Part shown: positions 55,497-63,707 of the stretch, one piece after another
Layout: each line of letters starts with the position of its first letter
Numbering within the stretch: position 1 is the stretch's first letter
Assembly: GCA_964215955.1 (NCBI GenBank)
Contig: CAXPDR010000023.1
Location: 98,735 to 162,734 of the forward strand
Length of the DNA: 64,000 nt
Source of the DNA: GCA-2706205 sp964215955
GTDB lineage: Bacteria > Bdellovibrionota > Bacteriovoracia > Bacteriovoracales > Bacteriovoracaceae
Reading direction: 5' to 3'
Position numbers and translations under genes: made by a program
Notes under the pieces: generated by a model
What the model was told of the DNA's origin: nothing
The model's input: the letters and a program-made list of their open reading frames with translations, nothing else
The model's database searches: none

Positions 55497-56303
55497 CTAG
55501 TATAAATCTAAGCCGATAAAATAAACATCATCAACTTGTTTTGAGTTTTGTACAGTATTTTGAACTTTCACAATAAATTTTTTAAACTCATCTTTTATTT
55601 TTATCTTAGATTCTTCATCACAACTAAAGACTGCTGATAAATGATAGTCGGATGGATTTGAATTTCTTTGTCCGAGGTGATTAATAGACTCTAATCTCCA
55701 ATTAATATGATTTTGTACGGAATTGGGATTTGCCTCATCCAAATGAACCGACTTTGACTTTAAAATAATTATTCCTTTATCATAATCTATCAGATTTAGA
55801 GTCATCAATTTATTCAATTCTTGATTTAGTCTTGCTTCTGTAATTAATAATTTCTTTAGAATCAAATTTGGGGACAGCCGATACTTATCGATAGTAAGAT
55901 ACATATGAATTTTTGCAGTAATACTAGACTGATAATAAATCGATATATCCTCTTTACTTAATTCATTAGTTTCCTCTGTGAGTTTATTAAGTAATTTAAG
56001 TTTTTCATTTCGAATCTTTTTAATTTTTTTGTGAACATAACTTTTATGTTCTTTTAAGCTTGAACATTCATATTCATGAATAAGTAGGAGGTATTCAATC
56101 TCATCTTCACCAAGTTTCAGAACACTTCCTATAAGAAAGGTTTGATCAATTGAAAAATCTGCTTTTCTTTGCATCACCCTTGAAAAATAGGATGTATGGA
56201 TTCTTGTAGAACTAGAAAGGGACTTATACGTAATATTAAGATTATTACTCGCATCCTTTATAAATTCAACATAATCTAAATAGTCAAAAATACTTATATT
56301 CAC
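55497..56303 (-). CDS. TIGR02147-family protein
   Basis: A 268-residue protein with the TIGR02147 start (FDYLDYVEFIKDASNNL... SSSTRIHTSYFSRVMQRKAD then FSIDQTFLIGSVLKLGEDEI). This resembles a short helix-turn-helix and is common in Fibrobacter and Bdellovibrio-like genomes. The C-terminal half is a DUF4423-type domain that may bind an unknown ligand. The start codon is GTG. Probable transcription regulator, target unknown. Confidence 0.8.
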   Translation of the reverse strand: MNISIFDYLDYVEFIKDASNNLNITYKSLSSSTRIHTSYFSRVMQRKADFSIDQTFLIGSVLKLGEDEIEYLLLIHEYECSSLKEHKSYVHKKIKKIRNEKLKLLNKLTEETNELSKEDISIYYQSSITAKIHMYLTIDKYRLSPNLILKKLLITEARLNQELNKLMTLNLIDYDKGIIILKSKSVHLDEANPNSVQNHINWRLESINHLGQRNSNPSDYHLSAVFSCDEESKIKIKDEFKKFIVKVQNTVQNSKQVDDVYFIGLDLY

Positions 56304-56428
56304 GAAGAGTTAATACACTAAAAGTACATTTTTATCAAATTATATATTTATTTTTAGTTTATTTTTTATAGGAAATAGTAGATTTTACCACCAACAAAAC
56401 TTGCGAAACAGCAAACAAGGAGACATCT

Positions 56429-56818
56429 ATGAAATCACTAATTACATTAGTTACACTTTTAACACTTAGTTCTACAGTACTCGCCCACAACCCAGAAAGG
56501 TCAAATCATTCTAGAAGAATGGGAATGAAAAAGATGGCCATTGTTAAAGGCGAAAAAGCCTTAAAAATATTTGAAGCGATTGATACGGAAGTTGAAACAA
56601 AGGATTCACCACTATTTACAATAGATGTGAAGAAAGTAGCATCATTAAAATGTGTAAAAAGAATAAAAAAGTCTGACACTTCAGTTGTTAAGTATAGATG
56701 TTCATTGAAAGGTAATAAATTTAAAAGACCAAATGGTCCCAGAAGAGGTAGAGGTCATCATGACAGAGGGCGTGGTAGAAACCATGGAAGACGTCATGGA
56801 AGAGGCTTAAACCACTAG
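56429..56818 (+). CDS. Small exported protein with Arg/Gly/His-rich tail
   Basis: A 129-residue protein with a signal peptide (to about residue 19, VLA-HN). The middle has two cysteines (KCVKRIK, YRCSLKG) that could pair. The last 30 residues are a run of RGRG/HGR-type repeats (RPNGPRRGRGHHDRGRGRNH), strongly basic, which might bind nucleic acid, metal or acidic polymers outside the cytosol. A ribosome-binding site AAGGAG precedes it and a hairpin terminator follows. No family recognised. Confidence 0.75.
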   Translation: MKSLITLVTLLTLSSTVLAHNPERSNHSRRMGMKKMAIVKGEKALKIFEAIDTEVETKDSPLFTIDVKKVASLKCVKRIKKSDTSVVKYRCSLKGNKFKRPNGPRRGRGHHDRGRGRNHGRRHGRGLNH

Positions 56819-56830
56819 TAATTGTTTCGG

Positions 56831-56868
56831 CAAGGTCTTTAAGGATATAAATTTTCTAAAAGACCTTG
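56831..56868 (+). terminator. Hairpin after small basic exported gene
   Basis: Perfect 10-bp stem CAAGGTCTTT with AAAGACCTTG, with an 18-base AT-rich loop and TTTAAAT after it, 12 bases past the stop. The long loop and modest T-run reduce certainty. Confidence 0.6.
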
Positions 56869-56915
56869 TTTAAATGAGAAAAATAATGCTAGAAGTAGCT
56901 TGAGTGGAGGATCCA

Positions 56916-58211
56916 ATGAAAATTTTTCTATGTTTTTATTCAATTTTTTGCTCTTTATTTTTCGAAGTATTGGCCAATGAATGTATTGAAGAAAGAGTCC
57001 TTCATTCCTCACCAGAATTATCAACCCAAATAGAGCAGAATCAAACCCATCTCAATGATTATAATCTATCAGGAGGATGGTCAGGTAATGGTGGAGATTT
57101 TTCTAAAATCTCTCAAAACCCATGGTATTTTGGGGAGAAAACAATACGTTATTGTATTGTCGTAAAAGAAGATTTCCCTATTCCTGAATATGAATTAAAA
57201 AATCTGATCCAATCCTCTATAAAGAAATGGAATTCATTTTTTAAGAAATACAGCTTAGATAAACCAATAGGACTAAAGAATTCTCAGTTTAAAAGAAAAC
57301 TCGAATTTTTAGACAAAACACCTAAATCCATCAATTTTAATTATATGTTTTCAAACGATTGTGAAATCTCCCAACTGCAGTTCTACTTTGGAAAAGAAAA
57401 CAAAATAATAAATGATTATCAAAAATTCGCGACAGAACACCCATTTGGATTTGCGATAAGAAACAAGTATGACCATAAAACTTACCACAATAAAGGTATG
57501 ATTTGGATAAAAGAACATCAAAATAAAGATTTGATTGAACATGTAATTCTACATGAACTTGGTCATGTAAATGGAATGGAACACGATTCTGTTTTCATAA
57601 TGAGAGATACGATGGCCGAAGAATTAAATAATCCAAAAAACTTAATTGTAAACCAAGTCGAAACTAAGTATTGGCCTTACCGCTTTTCGGATGGCACCTC
57701 TTTACTTGTCAAACCCTCTAGAAAATTACGAAATGAAGGTTCCCAGAGGAATAGAAAATCTTGTCCACAAAATACTTTCCGTGCTGGGCATTTAAGTCGG
57801 AAACTGAAGCTTGGTTTAAATTTAGTCCCTCAAGACTGTTTGACTATAGAATTACAGTATACAAAAGGTACAAACCACAGGAACAAATTATTTTCTTTAA
57901 ATTTGAAGAATCATACTAAAAATAAAGAAACAGTTCTTAAAGGAAATTTTCCAATTAGAAGAAAAATGTTTAAAGATAAAAAAGGTCCTGGTTTATTTTC
58001 AGAATTTCTTATCACTAAAAGAAAACGGGCGAAAAAAGTATGGTTAAAAGTCTACCTTGATAGAAATGACCATAGTGAATTGTCTGGAACTTTTTCAAAT
58101 GAATCAATAAACATACCGGCAAAACTTATTCAACAAAATGGTGCTGTCCTTGATCTTTTTATCCCAGACACAAATTCGTGGCTTAGTCTAAAGTCATATG
58201 AGTTTGATTAA
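56916..58211 (+). CDS. Exported metzincin-type zinc metalloprotease
   Basis: A 431-residue exported protein (signal to about residue 20). HELGHVNGMEHD (213-224) is the metzincin zinc motif HExxHxxGxxHD, with Met at about 229 (FIMRDTM) in a likely Met-turn. A region before it (NLIQSSIKKWNSFFKKY) and the C-terminal domain (about 240-430) are unassigned. ATG 56916 is chosen because GGAGG precedes it; an ATG four codons earlier falls within this site. A secreted peptidase, possibly for attack on host or cell-wall proteins. Its stop abuts the stop of the next, converging gene. Confidence 0.85.
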   Translation: MKIFLCFYSIFCSLFFEVLANECIEERVLHSSPELSTQIEQNQTHLNDYNLSGGWSGNGGDFSKISQNPWYFGEKTIRYCIVVKEDFPIPEYELKNLIQSSIKKWNSFFKKYSLDKPIGLKNSQFKRKLEFLDKTPKSINFNYMFSNDCEISQLQFYFGKENKIINDYQKFATEHPFGFAIRNKYDHKTYHNKGMIWIKEHQNKDLIEHVILHELGHVNGMEHDSVFIMRDTMAEELNNPKNLIVNQVETKYWPYRFSDGTSLLVKPSRKLRNEGSQRNRKSCPQNTFRAGHLSRKLKLGLNLVPQDCLTIELQYTKGTNHRNKLFSLNLKNHTKNKETVLKGNFPIRRKMFKDKKGPGLFSEFLITKRKRAKKVWLKVYLDRNDHSELSGTFSNESINIPAKLIQQNGAVLDLFIPDTNSWLSLKSYEFD

Positions 58212-58361
58212 TTATTTATCATTTTTAGGACCAACATCCATTAACCAATACCTCACTTTTTCATCGTGTACATCTGCAATTTCAGGTTTGGTTTCTACTT
58301 CCATTGATAAAACTTGAACACTTATTAACGATAAAAATATTCCAAAAATTAAGCTCTTCAT
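58212..58361 (-). CDS. 49-residue exported peptide
   Basis: A complete short gene with a perfect AGGAGG site before the ATG. The product begins with a signal sequence (MKSLIFGIFLSLISVQVLS), followed by about 30 mostly charged residues (MEVETKPEIADVHDEKVRYW and on). Its stop codon abuts that of the convergent metzincin gene. Function unknown; a small periplasmic protein or peptide, perhaps a modulator of the neighbouring protease (inference from position only). Confidence 0.7.
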   Translation of the reverse strand: MKSLIFGIFLSLISVQVLSMEVETKPEIADVHDEKVRYWLMDVGPKNDK

Positions 58362-58547
58362 AACTCCTCCTAAGTTAAAGAATCCCTAAATTTATATCAT
58401 GCTAAAACCATGCCACCTCTAACTGACTGATTTCCCATAAAATTATTTAAAATTTAGGTAGCATTTTTTCAAAAATGGTGCAAAATAGAACTATTCCTAC
58501 TCAATACCCAAGATATTCCATCCGATAAGTTCCTCAGGGAGAAATTT

Positions 58548-59744
58548 ATGAATGCAAATGTTTTAGACACGACAGATTTTGAGGTAACTCAAACAGCACT
58601 TGGAAAAGATAAAGCCTTAATCATTGGAGAGGAAGAATTTATAAAGATAAATGTCTCCAACAAATTAAGTAGTGAGCATTCTAAATTTGATTATAATGTC
58701 ACAACAAAAGATAGTCTTACAGAAGGGATTCAGGAAATAACAGAACACAGCTTCTCACTAATTGTTTTAGATATTGATAACTTAGAAGGACTACATCTAA
58801 ACAGGTTTTATAAAATTATTATGAGCCTGCAAATCCCCACAATGTTGATTGGTTCTGATCCAACGATTTTAAATAAACTAAGATCTGAGTTTGATAATAA
58901 ACTTCTTACCTTTTTACCAAAATCTATTCTTAATTCAATGTTCGGTGAAAGCTTAAACTTATTATTAAATAAAACTAATAAGGCCGAACGTTTTAATAAT
59001 AGAGTAAAAAACATTGGGGCCCAAAAAAAACCATTCACATTTTACTTATTAGCAACACTCTTATTTTGTGAACCACTGATCAAGCTGTGTTATTTAAAGT
59101 TAAATACAGGTTTTGCTTGGGAAACTGTTCTAAGAACGGCTTTTAGTATTGAAGGTATTTTTCATAATTTTGAATTTTGGGGAATCTTTCCCTTAGCCGG
59201 TTTAGCTTTAGTGACCATTAGGCCATGGAGTCTGTTTGTATTTACTGCAACCCAAATTTATGCACTATTTACTGTTATAACCTACGAGAAGTTCACATGG
59301 CCTTATATTGCCGAGACTCCTCACATATCAACCAGCTTGTTAATTGGACTTAATGCAGCCATCTTGATGTATTTATTAATTCCAGAAAACAGAAAACCAT
59401 ACTGGTTCAAAACAAGTAGTCTTTGGAGAAACACCGCCAGATTTGCAATAAATTTAAAAACCAATTTCAGGTATAATGATATCGTTCAGGAAACGACAAT
59501 CACAAATATAAGTGAAAGTGGTGCTTATTTTACCTGTAAAGAAAAACTAGAGGTTGGCCATAAAATGAAAATAACCGTTCCAATGGATGGTAAGTCCACG
59601 GTCCTTGAGGCAATAATAAGAAGAACTCAGGATACGGCACATGATAATTATTTTGGGTACGGAGTTGAGTTTCTTTTTAATAATAAATTACAGAAAACTG
59701 ATTTTTCTGATTACGTAAAAAACTTAACTATCAGAGTTCAATAA
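58548..59744 (+). CDS. Receiver-like, membrane and PilZ protein
   Basis: A 398-residue protein in three parts. Residues 15-145 look like a degenerate receiver: a Glu pair in IIGEEEF, an Asp in LIVLDID and a Lys in LPKS. Residues about 165-285 contain about four membrane helices. Residues about 290-395 are a PilZ domain (RFAINLKTNFR then NISESGAYF, with the family's (D/N)xSxxG), which could bind cyclic-di-GMP. A TCCGATAA 20 bases upstream matches a sigma-28 -10 at 7 of 8 positions, though its -35 is poor. GGGAGA is the ribosome-binding site. A membrane-linked c-di-GMP effector. Confidence 0.8.
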   Translation: MNANVLDTTDFEVTQTALGKDKALIIGEEEFIKINVSNKLSSEHSKFDYNVTTKDSLTEGIQEITEHSFSLIVLDIDNLEGLHLNRFYKIIMSLQIPTMLIGSDPTILNKLRSEFDNKLLTFLPKSILNSMFGESLNLLLNKTNKAERFNNRVKNIGAQKKPFTFYLLATLLFCEPLIKLCYLKLNTGFAWETVLRTAFSIEGIFHNFEFWGIFPLAGLALVTIRPWSLFVFTATQIYALFTVITYEKFTWPYIAETPHISTSLLIGLNAAILMYLLIPENRKPYWFKTSSLWRNTARFAINLKTNFRYNDIVQETTITNISESGAYFTCKEKLEVGHKMKITVPMDGKSTVLEAIIRRTQDTAHDNYFGYGVEFLFNNKLQKTDFSDYVKNLTIRVQ

Positions 59745-60506
59745 ATTCCAAGGGTGGTTGGTAAAATGATACTCAACCCCCCTATTTTTTTCTCGATTTA
59801 AACAACTTTTAGTCCTTAGGAAGCCAGTCCCTATAAGAAGTGACTTTTCTCTAGCTTCTTTAAGATATTTATCTTCAAGTAAAAGATAATGTCCAGTCAT
59901 TCCTTTGAGACCATACTCCAGTGTATTTATCCAAGTTCTAGCGGGATCTAATTCACTTACACTTATAAATGACTTTCTATCAAAGTTATCAAATTCTTTA
60001 ACCATGTCCGGCTCTAAAAGAAGAAAGTGATAGTCTTTCTGAGCTGTTAATGGGGCAAGAATCTTTTCCAATAACCCTTTTTGATAATCAATTTTAGGAA
60101 ATGGTTCTTCCTTAAGCTCAATAAGTAGGTGGATCTTACCGCCAAATTCATCTATAACTTTTTGCAAAGTTGGAATCATTGGCGCAAGCTTATGAACTTC
60201 CTCATATGTAAGGTCAGCAATATCATAATCAGTATCCCAAAGTCTGTTGAGATCATCATCATGGTGAACAATGGGTATAAGGTCTTTAGTCCATCTTACA
60301 TCGAACTCTATTCCATATAAATTATGATCAAGAGCTGTTTGAAAACTTTGCAAAGTATTTTCTATAAGATTTTTATTATTGTGCCATCCTCTATGTGCAA
60401 TAATTCTTGAAGGTACTTTCTTACCATATTTATCTAATTTAATTTTTTGTATCCAAATCCAAAAATCAATTACAAACTGCAAAATTTCTTTAATAAATCC
60501 CATCAT
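59724..60506 (-). CDS. Glycerophosphodiester phosphodiesterase
   Basis: Breaks glycerophosphodiesters into an alcohol and glycerol-3-phosphate. The GDPD signature is complete: IAHRGWHNNKNLIENTLQSF, YGIEFDVRWTKD, IVHHDDDLNRLWD and LLIELKEE. The 260-residue length is normal. There is an N-terminal hydrophobic stretch, possibly a membrane anchor rather than a cleaved signal. It overlaps the PilZ gene's end by 21 bases. Upstream, an 11-bp-period direct repeat lies between it and the two-component operon, so it may be controlled by that system. Confidence 0.9.
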   Translation of the reverse strand: MMGFIKEILQFVIDFWIWIQKIKLDKYGKKVPSRIIAHRGWHNNKNLIENTLQSFQTALDHNLYGIEFDVRWTKDLIPIVHHDDDLNRLWDTDYDIADLTYEEVHKLAPMIPTLQKVIDEFGGKIHLLIELKEEPFPKIDYQKGLLEKILAPLTAQKDYHFLLLEPDMVKEFDNFDRKSFISVSELDPARTWINTLEYGLKGMTGHYLLLEDKYLKEAREKSLLIGTGFLRTKSCLNREKNRGVEYHFTNHPWNLLNSDS

Positions 60507-60537
60507 ATCTATAGAAATTTATCATATTTCTTTAAAA

Positions 60538-60555
60538 TTTACATAAATTTGACAC
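60538..60555. promoter_or_regulatory. Direct-repeat operator before two-component operon
   Basis: TTTACAT-AAAT-TTGACAC, an 11-bp-period direct repeat, lies between the divergent phosphodiesterase and histidine kinase genes. It matches the site at 62780-62797 at 15 of 18 positions. The design resembles Pho-box/PhoP-box sites bound by OmpR-family regulators. Its second half also looks like a -35 box. Confidence 0.6.
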
Positions 60556-60585
60556 AAATTAAATGGTATTTGCTAAATTACATGA

Positions 60586-62115
60586 ATGAAATTGGACTTT
60601 TTCTTATTCTTGTTTGCATTAATGCTGGCATTTCTTACAGGAAATATTACATATTCAATAAAGGCGAAAAGACAGGGCGGACTGAGTGATCTTCAGAAAA
60701 TTCAAAACTTACATCTTGAGATGCAAGAAGAGATCGCGCCTTACAAAAGATTAGACTTAAATATAGAATATCCTACCCAAGAACACCTAAAACTATTAAC
60801 AGAAAAAACAAATATAACTAAAAGTAATAATTTGATTTTGGATAGCACAGAGTGTCTTAGAACAAAGCTCAACCAAATCAGCTCTAGTTTTATAAATAAG
60901 GAGACTTTATGGATGGGTTTTCTATGTAATCAGATAGAAAGTCTACCAGCAAACTTTTTTAAAACACCACCCTATATTTCAACAAAAGGTCAAAGTTTTG
61001 CGTTCATGCGGCTTAAACTTTTAAGAAATCAATTAAGAAGAATTAAATGGCTCGAGAGAAATGCTCAATTCATGCATATTCAAGAATTAAAATCCCTTCA
61101 TTGGCCAACAAGTTCTACTCAAAGATTTTTAATTAATCTACCGATCACAGCTCTTAATGATCTTATTAAGGGTGAAAATGTATTTTATACACCAGACTAT
61201 TACTTTATAAAAAATGGAAAACTTAAATACTTTGTTTTAGAAAATAAAAAAGTTGAAAGATTTTTTGCTCGATCCGGCTACTCTTATGACAATACTAATA
61301 AAGGATGTATTTTTAAGATAAATTCAATATGCTGGAAGAAAAAACAGCAAAACATTCAAAGTTTCCTATCTGAATCCATTGTGGTCCTTTTCATCGGTAC
61401 TATTATTATCCTTAGTCTCACCGCTAATAGCTTCTTTAGTAGACTTAAAAGAAAAAAGCTGGATGAAGAAAGAAAAAAACATGCTTTAAGAGTACTCACT
61501 CATGAACTACGAACACCTATTGCAGCTTTAATTGTTCATGGCCATAATCTTCAAAATTATCTGGAGGGTCTACCTGAAGATGTTCAAGTTGAAATCTTAA
61601 AGATTGAATCACAAATATATAGACTAAAACATTTAGCAGAAAAAAGTCAGGGATACCTCCAAACAAATGACCAAAAACTGATCCATTTAAATCCTGTTGT
61701 CATCAGCTCCTTAAACGATTTCATCTATGAAATTTGTGTAGAATACACAGATAAAGAGATTACTTTTAATGAGGCTCCAGAAGATATGGCCATAAAGGCA
61801 GATCCTTATTGGTTAAAACTTTGTATCACCAACCTCATTGAAAATGCCATAAGATATGGTAAAGCCCCTATTGTGATCAAAATCGGACAAGAACATAATC
61901 AGATTAATATTGATGTTATTGACCAAGGTCTCATTGAGTTTAAAAATATAAAAGACTTATTAAAAACTAACCACACTAATAGCAAGGGCCTAGGAATGGG
62001 GATGAATATCGTTGATAAGACGATCTCAGAAATGAAAGGTAAACTCATCTTAATGCCAAACCCAACAACTTTTAGAATTCAACTAGCGAGCTACAGAGAG
62101 GAAGAACATGAGTAA
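60586..62115 (+). CDS. Membrane sensor histidine kinase
   Basis: A 509-residue kinase with one N-terminal membrane helix (about 4-25), a periplasmic sensor of about 235 residues of no recognised family, and a second helix (about 264-282). The HisKA H-box is LTHELRTPIAAL (His306), then N-box (NLIENAIRYG) and G2 (SKGLGMGMNIV). It overlaps the response regulator by eight bases, so it is its cognate kinase. The direct repeat upstream suggests autoregulation. The signal it senses is unknown. Phosphate is only a guess, as the sensor part is not like PhoR. Confidence 0.9.
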   Translation: MKLDFFLFLFALMLAFLTGNITYSIKAKRQGGLSDLQKIQNLHLEMQEEIAPYKRLDLNIEYPTQEHLKLLTEKTNITKSNNLILDSTECLRTKLNQISSSFINKETLWMGFLCNQIESLPANFFKTPPYISTKGQSFAFMRLKLLRNQLRRIKWLERNAQFMHIQELKSLHWPTSSTQRFLINLPITALNDLIKGENVFYTPDYYFIKNGKLKYFVLENKKVERFFARSGYSYDNTNKGCIFKINSICWKKKQQNIQSFLSESIVVLFIGTIIILSLTANSFFSRLKRKKLDEERKKHALRVLTHELRTPIAALIVHGHNLQNYLEGLPEDVQVEILKIESQIYRLKHLAEKSQGYLQTNDQKLIHLNPVVISSLNDFIYEICVEYTDKEITFNEAPEDMAIKADPYWLKLCITNLIENAIRYGKAPIVIKIGQEHNQINIDVIDQGLIEFKNIKDLLKTNHTNSKGLGMGMNIVDKTISEMKGKLILMPNPTTFRIQLASYREEEHE

Positions 62116-62779
62116 AATATTATTAATTGAGGATGATGCTAGCTTAGGCCCTGCATTAAAAAAATCACTTGAAAATGAAGGTCATGAGATAACACTCTGT
62201 ACCAATCTAACGAGTGCTAGGGAGAACAAATACTCTGATTATGAACTTATCTTACTAGATTGGATGTTACCAGATGGACAAGGAATTGATCTTCTTAAAG
62301 AAATTCAAAATTCGACTCCTGTCATAATGCTAACAGCAAGAGCTGACTTGATAGATAAAGTCTTAGGCCTTGAAGGTGGGGCAAATGACTATATTACGAA
62401 ACCATTTGAACCAAGAGAACTATTGGCAAGGATTCGTGTCCAATTAAGAAATACTTCCCCACAAAAACAAGAAAAAGAACAAGTAGATATTTTAGAAACA
62501 AAAGAGCTCATTCTTAATAAAAATGAAAGAACAATTAGTTATCAAGGTAACCTTCTTACATTTACTAAAATGGAATTTGACCTCCTCTATTTACTTGTCT
62601 CTGCACCGAAAAAGGTCTTCAGTCGAGAAAAGCTACTAGACGAAGTATGGGGATACGAGAATTACCCAACAACGAGAACTGTTGACACTCATGTGCTCCA
62701 AATTCGACAAAAAATTTCCAATGATGTTATCGAAACAGTTAGAGGGATAGGTTATAAGTTTAACTCAGATCTCCTTTAA
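62108..62779 (+). CDS. OmpR/PhoB-family response regulator
   Basis: A 223-residue regulator: receiver (Asp9-Asp10, phospho-acceptor Asp51, Thr76, Lys98) and an OmpR-type winged helix ending TTRTVDTHVLQIRQKI then ETVRGIGYKF. GAGGAAG precedes the ATG. It should dimerise when phosphorylated and bind direct repeats with about 11-bp spacing, like the two found on either side of this operon. Gene names such as phoB are not given, as specificity is not proven. Confidence 0.93.
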   Translation: MSKILLIEDDASLGPALKKSLENEGHEITLCTNLTSARENKYSDYELILLDWMLPDGQGIDLLKEIQNSTPVIMLTARADLIDKVLGLEGGANDYITKPFEPRELLARIRVQLRNTSPQKQEKEQVDILETKELILNKNERTISYQGNLLTFTKMEFDLLYLLVSAPKKVFSREKLLDEVWGYENYPTTRTVDTHVLQIRQKISNDVIETVRGIGYKFNSDLL

Positions 62780-62797
62780 TTGACATAAAGTTGACAT
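62780..62797. promoter_or_regulatory. Direct-repeat operator before DsbA-like gene
   Basis: TTGACAT-AAAG-TTGACAT, a near-perfect 11-bp-period direct repeat, starts right after the stop of the regulator and 69 bases before the DsbA-like gene. A possible -10 (TATGCT, 62822-62827) is too far for the repeat to be a simple -35, so a regulator site is favoured. Confidence 0.65.
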
Positions 62798-62865
62798 AGA
62801 ACTGACTCATGAATGTTCCTTTATGCTACGATAACTTAGGTAAGCAAACACAAAGGGGCTTATAA

Positions 62866-63663
62866 ATGAATTTAACAAAACCAATCATTCTTACCATCTC
62901 TAGTATCGTTTTACTAAGTTGTAGTAGTGACTCTCAATTCAAACAAAAACTTGAAAAAGCACTTACTGAGAATCCAGAGATAATTTTTAAGGCCATTGAA
63001 AAAAATCCTGGAAAATTTTTCATGACATTACAAAAAGCTTCTCAGGAAGCCAAACAAGAAATGCAACAGGAAGCGGCCAAAAAAGAGCAAGCTGAACTGG
63101 CGAAAGCCTTTAAAAATCCTTTAGTACCCAAAATTACTAAAGATGATTTTTTTAAAGGTCCCAAAGATGCACCTATAACAATTGTCGAATATTCTGATTT
63201 TGAATGCCCATTTTGTGCTCGTGGTAGAGATACTGTAGAGCAATTAATGAAAAACTATCCAGGTAAGGTTCGTTTCCTCTACAAACACCTCCCTCTTAAC
63301 TTCCACCCTCAAGCAATGATTAGTGCGCAGTACTTTGAAGCTATCGCTATGCAGTCTCCCAAAAAAGCATTCGAGTTTCATGATATCGTATTTGCAAAAC
63401 AATCAAAGCTTAAACAAGGGGAAGCGTTCCTTACTTCGGTTGCCAAGGATTTAAAACTAGACATCGTAAAACTTAAAAAAGATGTAAGTTCGGAAGTTGT
63501 ATTGAATAAAATTGAAGAACATAAGAAAGAAGCCGCCAAATTTAATATTCAAGGAACGCCTGGTTTTTTACTAAATGGAATCCCAATTCGAGGTGCATAT
63601 CCTGCACAGTACTTCGATCAAATTATAAATAAACTCGTACAAAGTGGAAAATTAACACTTTAA
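62866..63663 (+). CDS. DsbA-like thioredoxin-fold lipoprotein
   Basis: A 265-residue periplasmic protein. Lipobox VLLSC puts the lipidated Cys at 19. After a helical linker rich in Glu/Lys (25-85) the thioredoxin domain starts; its redox motif is CPFC at 114-117 in FECPFCARG, and the cis-Pro loop is GTPGFLLNG. It probably makes or repairs disulfides in exported proteins. AAGGGGC precedes the start and a strong terminator follows. The upstream repeat suggests control by the adjacent OmpR-type regulator. Confidence 0.9.
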   Translation: MNLTKPIILTISSIVLLSCSSDSQFKQKLEKALTENPEIIFKAIEKNPGKFFMTLQKASQEAKQEMQQEAAKKEQAELAKAFKNPLVPKITKDDFFKGPKDAPITIVEYSDFECPFCARGRDTVEQLMKNYPGKVRFLYKHLPLNFHPQAMISAQYFEAIAMQSPKKAFEFHDIVFAKQSKLKQGEAFLTSVAKDLKLDIVKLKKDVSSEVVLNKIEEHKKEAAKFNIQGTPGFLLNGIPIRGAYPAQYFDQIINKLVQSGKLTL

Positions 63664-63670
63664 ATTTTCC

Positions 63671-63690
63671 GGCCCCTAGAATTAGGGGCC
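63671..63690. terminator. Bidirectional terminator hairpin
   Basis: Perfect 8-bp GC-rich stem GGCCCCTA with TAGGGGCC and loop GAAT, eight bases past the DsbA-like stop and 17 bases past the end of the convergent last gene. T-rich flanks on both sides (TTCTAATT, and AAATTT upstream) support use in both directions. Confidence 0.8.
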
Positions 63691-63707
63691 TTCTAATTAA
63701 AGATTCT

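Noticed and set aside
60549..60554. TTGACA as a plain sigma-70 -35 box
   Set aside because: It is half of a direct repeat found again at 62780, where no -10 lies at proper spacing; a regulator site explains both better, though dual use at this site remains possible.
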